The notes under the pieces were generated by a model. That model was not told the origin of the DNA and did no database searches. It worked only from the letters and a program-made list of their open reading frames with translations. Below are positions 56,843-64,000 of a DNA stretch of 64,000 nt, in pieces; position 1 is the first letter of the stretch, and each line of letters starts with the position of its first letter. A program made the translations under genes and the position numbers. Source of the DNA: Arachis hypogaea. Taxonomy: Eukaryota; Streptophyta; Magnoliopsida; Fabales; Fabaceae. Location of the stretch: NCBI RefSeq assembly GCF_003086295.3, contig NC_092053.1, positions 90,244,745-90,308,744 on the forward strand. Reading direction: 5' to 3'.

Positions 56843-57863
56843 ATTTTTTATTCTAGTAATTATATTAGTTTCATTTAGTTGTTTATTAGTTGAATAAGTT
56901 GCAAGTGTTTGATTAATGATTAATTGGGTTGTTTCTTAATTGAATTACACCAATGCACTTATACTATGATTTAAGTAACGAGTACCCAGTGGATTTGAAG
57001 ACTCATGTTTTTATTATACCACTAGGACAAATTATATATGTGCATTAAATTATGTGAATTGATTGGAAACTTACTTGTCCATCATGATTTCCATATTAAA
57101 TTTATCACATGACCGGTACTTGCTCCTTGTTAATGCTTTGCATTTGTTTGAGTGACTTAGCTTGATTCTTATCACGCTTGTCACTTTTTGTAACAAGTAC
57201 CTGTACCATGTGACTTTTTCTTTGTTTTTCATGATGCATAAGTAGTTTTCTTTTCATTAATGGATCGGATGTTGTTTATTGTGCTATTTTATATCACTCT
57301 TGAGCTTTCACTTGCACAATTTCAATATCCAATATTCTTAATTTAATTCACTCTTGTTGCAATTACCTAAGTTTGCTTATGTTTGATTGATGCTCATTTA
57401 TTGCTTGCATCTTAGGCCATTTAGTTGAGGAACTCATGCTTACTTTTTCATTGTATGGATGCCACATTAGCCAGCCATTGTGTGTATTCCATATCACTAT
57501 GCGAACTTCCTCAATTAGATACTTATGTACTCTCTCCTTTACCCTCTTGTACTACTTTCCTTATGATTCTAACTATACTTTGCTCTTTTTTTGAGGATGA
57601 GACATGAAGGCAAGGAACGGGAGAGGAGGAGGACACCGAGGATGGAGATGCCGCGAATGCATTGAGCTTGGCAATTTCCATGCAACCCGGAGCCCCTGCA
57701 TCCGCCAGCTGAAGGTGGAGCACTTCAAAGCCATTCTCCCCGGATTGGGTTCGTGCACGGAGGACCGTGCAACGCTTAAGTGTGGGGAAAGATTCGTTAT
57801 TTTGGGAGCGTAAACTTTCTTTTCCAAACACTTCGCACTTTATTTTTGTTTCTTTTTATTATG
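56843..57863 (+). other. Element F internal region, left of D2
   Basis: No supported gene. Continues the sequence left at 3215. Its order resembles the B region between the CpG block and the mid hairpin, including CCAGCTGAAGGTGG (57705) before the hairpin. A short open stretch at 57604-57813 is GC-richer, but nothing shows it is coding. Confidence 0.55.
57754..57771 (+). other. Mid-element hairpin of F
   Basis: TGCACGG-AGGA-CCGTGCA, perfect 7-bp stem. Compared with C (TGCACCG..CGGTGCA) both members of one base pair are swapped. Followed by CTTAAGTGTGGGGAAAG. Confidence 0.72.
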
Positions 57864-57868
57864 TTTCT

Positions 57869-60800
57869 TGTAACAACCCTGATTTTCGAGTATGCGAGAT
57901 CTTTTCCGAAGGCACGGATTTCGCTAGAAGATCAGTAAAGGGAACACCTCTTCTATATCAACAAGTATCTCAATCCTCATTGTCATTATGTCATCCTTAA
58001 GCTATAACCTTTTCCGTGGCAAGCTCGATAACACGGTCACGAAGAACCTAGTTTTTGAACCGTATCGGTTGGCAGTTTTGATTCTGATTTTCATAAATAG
58101 TCTCTGTTTGACAAACCAGACTTGATTCATGAGAGGAGAGAGATAATAGTATAATATTATCATTATATTAGTATTAGTAAATGCTTGAATGATATTATAA
58201 GGTTACCTGGTCTGTTTTAGTTAAAAACAGAAAATCGGTTTAACCGGGTTTACGGTTTACTGGTGCAGCTTAGCACCAGCACTCTCTGATGACTTTAGCA
58301 ATGCTAAGGCCTCATCATACATGTTCTATTCTCATAATAAATATGTTACTAGTGTCATTTATTCTAGTAGTTCAAAAAATAATTTTTAGAGATGTTTTTA
58401 CAAGTGTTCCGATACATCTAGTTTTAGTAGTTGTACACCAGAGATATTTTAATATTATTTTAATCCACCTCCAAGCCAACCAATCAAAACTCACCTTACA
58501 CCTCCAAGACACTCCAAGGCTGGTCATTTACTCCCTTTGGCCGAAATTGAAAGGAGAGAAAAGAGAGAAAACTTCATGAACACTTAATCTTCAAAGCTTG
58601 ATTTCTTCTGAACCAAAACTCAAATCAAAACTCCGATTTCACCAAAATGATCCTCTCTTCTTCCTCTACATAACCATGTAACTTATCAAGGCTGGAAATA
58701 AGGTGAGATGGCTGTTCCTTTCCCCTTTCAATTCGGTTTTCAAGGAAAACCATGCAAAACATGTATTTTCTTGATGTTCTTCCTTAGGAATAATGCTTAA
58801 CTTGACTTGAGGGCCAAGAAACGTGAATTTTCAGCAAGTCTAAGGTGAGATATCTCTTCCTAACATACTGAGTGAGATTTGGTCTGTTGAGAGTTTTTGG
58901 ATTTAAAGTTGTTTTTGATGTGATTTAGGAGGAAAAAGTGCTAAAGGACCACCTGAAAGTCTAACTGAATTAGGAGCAGCAAAATCAGGTAGGGTGTCAC
59001 GAAATTAATCTTGATTATTTGTGTTTGAGTTGTGTGAATGTTGTATTATTTGGCTGTGCTAAAAATTGGTTGCATATATGATTGATTCTTGGTGAAAATT
59101 TGGTGAAATTTTGATGAAATTTGATGAAATTTAAGCTTTAAAGTTCATGTTCTTGGGCAGCTGGAAAAACGAAACCCTAAGCTTAAATTGAGGTTCAATT
59201 TGTGTTGAAATCATGTAGAAAAGATGGGGTTTTAGTGGCTGCTAATTTATTATGAATTATAGTAAAAATCGGTTGCTGAAAAGACTGAAAAACGAGTAAA
59301 AACAGAGAAAGAATCTGAAGAATTTATGAAGAACATGAAGAACACTTTGAGTGTGATGAAGAACAATGAAGAACACCTTTTTGATCCATAAAAGGGCAAG
59401 GAAGTAAATATTTTGGTGTTTGGGGGGTTATTTTGTAATTTTTGAAAGTTAGGATTGTAAAAGTAGAAATATTAAAAGTTACGGGTGGTAAAAAGTGAAT
59501 TTTAAAGGTTAAAAGTAAAAGGTAAGTTAATTTTCGAAAATTAATGATAAAATAATAAATAATAATAAAATATTAAATAATAATATTTAATTAAAAATAA
59601 TATTTTAATAAAAATAATAAAATAATGCGAAGAAGGCAGTTTTCTGTAAAAGCTTTAGAAAGACAACTTTAAGCGCAGAATCTCATAATTACCTTCATAA
59701 AACACTTAGGGAGTGGTAATAACATGATAGTGAGGCAAATATAAAGAAAAGATAAAATGTTAAAGAAAAGATAAAATCCAAAGAAAATTCTGTAAAGTTT
59801 TAATGACAGAAAAACAGACAGAGACTAGTGAACAAACTAGGCCAACATAGTTAGTCCTTGAGTTGCGACTAGGGTTAGGTATTATATGAAAAGTTAAACT
59901 GTTTCAGTATAGACTTAATGAACCTATACTTGGGACAGGCTAACTATTCATACCGAAATTTACATAAGCTTTAAATACATACGTTAAGTAGAGAAATCAG
60001 AGCAGAGTAAAGAAAACACAGAGAACAGGGTAACCAGAGAAAAATAAAGAGATACAGTGAAAAGAGTAATCAAAACAGAGTAAAAAGACAAAGTGAAAAG
60101 AGTAATATGATAAAGAGAAATGGTTTGAGCCAAGATATTGTGAAATTGAAAGATGTAAAGTTTGTATAGTATGATTGAATAGAGAAAGAAAGAAGTTCTG
60201 CATAAGAATGTGAAAGTGATGATGAATAATGAGAATGATATTGAATGATGATAATGAGAAAAGAGTAATATAACAAAGAGAATAGAGGAGAAGAGTATAA
60301 AAATAAAGAGTTAAGCCTTGTGGCATGATATTCTATTATATGTTCATCTGATGCTTTTCTATTGGCCCTAGAGGTCCTGTAGGCCCAAGTTCACCTACAG
60401 GAAGTTGTTATTCCTGTAGGCCGAAGTTCAGCTGCAGTGAATATCAATTGTGTATCTTAGGGTGTTGCTCCTGTAGGCCGAAGTTCACCTACAGAGAGTT
60501 GTGATACCTGTAAGCCGAAGTTCACTTACAGGGGTGCTATTTCTGTAAGCCGAAGTTCACTTACAGAGGTGCTATTTCTGTAGGCTGAAGTTCACCTACA
60601 GAAAGTTGTTGTGATTAAACCATTTCTGTAAGCCGAAGTTCACTTACAGAGGTGCTATTTCTGTAGGCCGAAGTTCACCTACAGAAAGTTGTTGTGATTA
60701 AACCATTTCTGTAAGCCGAAGTTCACTTACAGAGGTGTTATTTCTGTAGGCCGAAGTTCACCTACAGAAAGTTGTTGTGTTGTGTTTAGACTATTCCTGT

Positions 60801-62003
60801 AAGCCGAAGTTCACTTACGGGAGTGCTATTTCTGTAGGCCGAAGTTCACCTACAGAAAATAAGCCATATCTAGGACTAGTTCCTAGGTAATGTCGGGCTG
60901 CAGGGTGTAAACCGACAGGTGAGCTCATGGCCTGCATAGTACAGACATGCATCATACTTGGTTGCGCAATTCCTCTGTTATGATTGTTGTTTGAATGTAT
61001 GCTTCCTTTGTTTTCATTCTATTCTCTGTGTCTGTGTTTTGTTTTCTTGCATTCTTTTATTTGTGTTTTGTTTTCTAATTTCTCTATTTATCTGTTTCTT
61101 TTGTTTATTGCTTCTCGGTATTCTGCTATTTATCTGCTAAACAACACGGAATTAATGAACTTAACTAATAACCCCGGCCCTACTAAGAACTCCCAAGTTC
61201 TTACCCCTTCTCTCTCCCTTCCCCCTTCAGATGGAAGCATGAGTCTCTTTCCGTAATTCGCTGACAATCGTACGCAAAATAGGATTTTGCTCTAGGTAGT
61301 CCTCTGAGTCTAGAGTGAACTCTGTTTCTGTTTATATGTATATACTGTGAGACCAGCCAACGTCTGCACCCCGTTCGTATGCGCACTTTAGCCTAAATCC
61401 TGTGTACGAGACTCCTATTGTGTGGCTACTTGATGAGGTACTAGAGACACGTTATATGGCAATGTCTGATCGTGCAAAGGAGTAGTAGATGATGTTCTAC
61501 CTTTTGCTGATGTTCCACCTGACTTGATTTTTGAAGACTTAGAACGTACTTTCCCTCGCTTTAGTAGTATAGAGGGACTAGGTGAGTATAGAGTCTAGGC
61601 TAGCCTGGGCGCCAGCTTAGGGACTTCTTGAACAGGTCAGGGCCTAGGATGTTGTATGTATATATATGTATATATATGTATATAGTTATTATCTAGCTAT
61701 ACCTAGGGGTGTTCTAACACTAAGTCTATACTTAAATAAAAGTTGGATCACTGAATGTTGTTGACTGCTTGTGATATATTTATGTGTGGTTGTTTAAAAC
61801 TTTTTTATCTGTTATCAGTTGTGAATTGATTATGAATGATTCCGTCTATTAATACAAATATAAAAAAAATACCCCGCAAATTAACTACGTTTTTAACAAC
61901 GAATCAGGCTCATATGATAAATAATAGATAATAATTAGGAAGACAAATTGGTAGCGCTCAGTTTCTGGTATGATCTAGACATATTGAAAATTGGGTCGTT
62001 ACA
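57869..62003. mobile_element. D2: second 4-kb element of family D
   Basis: Same ends as D1, TSD TTTCT (57864-57868 and 62004-62008). 4135 bp; longer than D1 mainly because the hairpin array is expanded. Same AT-rich stretch (59530-59630). Probable solo LTR. Confidence 0.72.
60377..60855. repeat. Hairpin array in D2 (12 units)
   Basis: Units as in D1. The two arm types alternate in the middle (CTGTAAG/CTTACAG then CTGTAGG/CCTACAG), forming a higher-order unit of about 80 bases linked by GTTGTTGTGATTAAACCA, which explains the expansion from 8 to 12. Confidence 0.85.
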
Positions 62004-62008
62004 TTTCT

Positions 62009-63622
62009 TGTAAATATTTGGAATGTTTTTTATTGTTGCATTGCACTTTCTTCTAGTATATATATACATCTTAGTTCATCCATAGTTATTGCATTTTTGC
62101 ATCCTTTTCATAGTATATATTTTATATAGATAGAAGTATGATTGGATGATGTGAATAGTATAGCGCCTAGTTCAATTTTGTCCTAATTGTTCATGTTAAT
62201 TTTTGCTTGTTGAAAATTAGGAAGAGAACTAGGAATTTTTGAAAATTGCATCCATCACAACATCATACATACATATAGGAAATAATTTTGGTGAAAAACA
62301 ATAGAAATTTTCAAGAATTTTGTTTCTAGGGCATTCTATTGAATTAATTTGGAAATTTTTTTTTAAACTTGCTTGAATGATTTTTGTGGAACATAGAAGA
62401 GAGAAAAAACAAAATACCTTGTGAGTTTTTGAGCTATATTGAGTGGTTACACCTTTTAACCACTAATTTTGTTCATTGTGTGATATATCTCTTCTATGAT
62501 TGTGATCTTGGTTTTGCTTTATTCTTTATTTCTGATGTTTGATGTCTTGAATACATTTAGCATGATTGAGGCCATCTTTGATAAAAGCTTACTTTACCCA
62601 TATAGACCTACCCTTGCATCTATCTTTGTTAACCCCTTTGAGCCTTATTTGACCCCATTGTTTGTAATATAACCACATTACAACCTTAAGTGAAAAACCA
62701 TGAATTACCTTGAATTGCTTCTTTGATTAGTTTAGGTTGAGGAGTGTGTGTCATTTAAGTGTGGGAGAAATTTTGGAAAGCATTGGTAGAGAAAAATTTT
62801 GTTTTGGATAATTATTAAAAAATTTGGAAAATGGGTGCACATTCATGTTTCAATTTGATTTAACCATATGCCTTTGTCATAGAAAAAAAGAAAAGGAAAT
62901 AGAAAAGAAAAAAAAAACAAAAAAAATGATGATGAAAAAAAAATAAAATGAAAAAAAATTGGAATAAGAAATGCATATGTATTTAGAATAGAAACTAAGG
63001 CATGGATGTATGTGTGAAAAGAAGTAATGGGTGGCTAGGATGCATTGTTGTGATTTGATTGATATAGGTTGTGTTGGATACTTGTGCTAATCAAAGATTC
63101 AATCTTTTAGTCCACTTAGCCATATTTATCCTACCTTAACCCTAACCCCATTACACCCCTCTAAAGACCTCATGATACTTGCATTCATACATCACATATT
63201 TGTTGATTGTTAGATGAAAAGCAAATCCTTGAAAGCATGATTAGAGGAGACTTGAGTGAATTGACCCTAAACAACGAGCGTTGAGAGTGTATACACACCT
63301 AGTAAGGGTTCAATTACTCAATTCTATGTCTCTATCTTTCTTATCATGCATTCTCGCAAGTTGCTTCTTTTTTATGAATGAATTAATTCTTTAGATTTTG
63401 ATTGCATTGAATTGCTTAGCCCGACATGTCTATATACTTTCTTGGGAATTTGATTGTTTGTTTTCACCAATTCAATAGGTTACTATAGTGTATATAGCTA
63501 CATATAGTATATACATACTTGCATGCATATAGATAGTTGCATTCAATAAGATGTTTACCCTTTCATTCATCTTCTTTGTTGTATTTAGCATGAGGACATG
63601 CTTGATTTAAGTGTGGGGGAAT
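62009..63622 (+). other. Element F internal region, right of D2
   Basis: No gene. Colinear in phrasing with the B tail (25330-26790): TTTTGAGCTA, GATTGAGGCCAT, an A-rich run (62880-62960), TTGATTGTTAGATGAAAA, ending in hairpin and PPT. Confidence 0.65.
63587..63622 (+). promoter_or_regulatory. 3' hairpin and PPT of F
   Basis: AGCATG-AGGA-CATGCT, then TTTAAGTGTGGGGGAATT before the LTR. Confidence 0.7.
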
Positions 63623-64000
63623 TGTTGAGTCCATATTTTACGATATATTTTGGTTTGATTTGAGTGGATTTCATCACATAAACCCACATTTATTCATCTA
63701 AATAGCATGCTTTTGAGATTTCTCCCTAAATTGTGCTTAAAAGTGAAAACATGCTCTTTTGTGCTTAATTTGGTCAATTTTAATTCACCTTAATCCCATT
63801 TGGTGTCTTGATGTGTTTGTTAAGTGATTTCAGGTTTTTAAGGCAAGTTTGGGTTGAAGAAGTGAAGAAAGAGCATCCAAAAGGGGAGAAATCATGAAGA
63901 AAATGGAGTTTGGATGCTATAGCAAGGGTGCGTACGCACAACGGTGACTTCGTGCAAGGATTCGTACGCACCAAATGTCGTGCGTACGCACGATGGGAAT
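63623..64000 (+). repeat. 3' LTR of F (partial, runs off the window)
   Basis: Starts about TGTTGAGTCCATATTTTACG, similar to the R start TGATAAACCCATATTTTATG, and continues with blocks shared with B and C LTRs (CTTGATGTGTTTGTTAAGTGATTTCAGG). CpG-containing GTGCGTACGCAC motifs appear at the window end. The exact first base is uncertain by a few positions. Confidence 0.65.

Noticed and set aside
57604..57813. GC-richer short frame that could be a gene piece
   Set aside because: Overlaps the conserved hairpin of element F, is not conserved as protein in B or C, and has no recognisable domain.

Overview
The window is plant heterochromatin made almost entirely of nested LTR retrotransposons; I see no host gene. 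The Ty3/gypsy lineages (Athila-like and Tat-like), primer sites matching plant tRNA-Asp, the AT-rich background and the recurring palindrome CTGGCGTTTAACGCCAG suggest a legume, most likely Arachis (peanut). The genus is an inference from memory of Arachis repeats.

The layers can be peeled using target-site duplications (TSDs). The outermost sequence is element F: 3077-3215, resuming at 56843, with its 3' LTR entering at about 63623. On its left lies the 3' end of element G (1-3076). Element E (3221-56837, TSD ATCTC) sits in F and is Athila-like with gag and protease only. Element A (6465-49478, TSD CCTTC) sits in the leader of E. It is a decayed Tat-lineage element with gag, protease, RT, two RNase H domains, integrase and an antisense spliced gene. 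Element B (10550-43730, TSD ACAAC) sits in the pol gene of A between RNase H and integrase. B is a tandem of three LTRs and two internal regions. Each internal region carries element C (14425-23835 and 30670-35117, TSD CGCCT), and each C carries a reverse-oriented solo LTR R (17366-18885 and 33613-34656). The path F > E > A > B > C > R is therefore six layers deep. Two long elements of a further family, D, probably solo LTRs, sit in B (35276-39245, TSD TGCGC) and in F (57869-62003, TSD TTTCT).

Order of events that the sequence supports: C entered B, R entered C, and the B unit then duplicated by LTR-LTR unequal exchange. After that D1 entered only the second unit (the first keeps the unoccupied site) and about 5 kb of the second C was lost.

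The most unusual content is (i) the non-autonomous B and C families, which lack gag-pol but share one long protein of unknown function, intact at 28637-30364; (ii) a hairpin with a GGA-containing loop followed by a TTTAAGTGTGGGGA-like purine tract, present both mid-element and just before the 3' LTR in families B, C, E and F, with a compensatory stem change; and (iii) an array of short hairpins in D whose arms covary around a constant loop.
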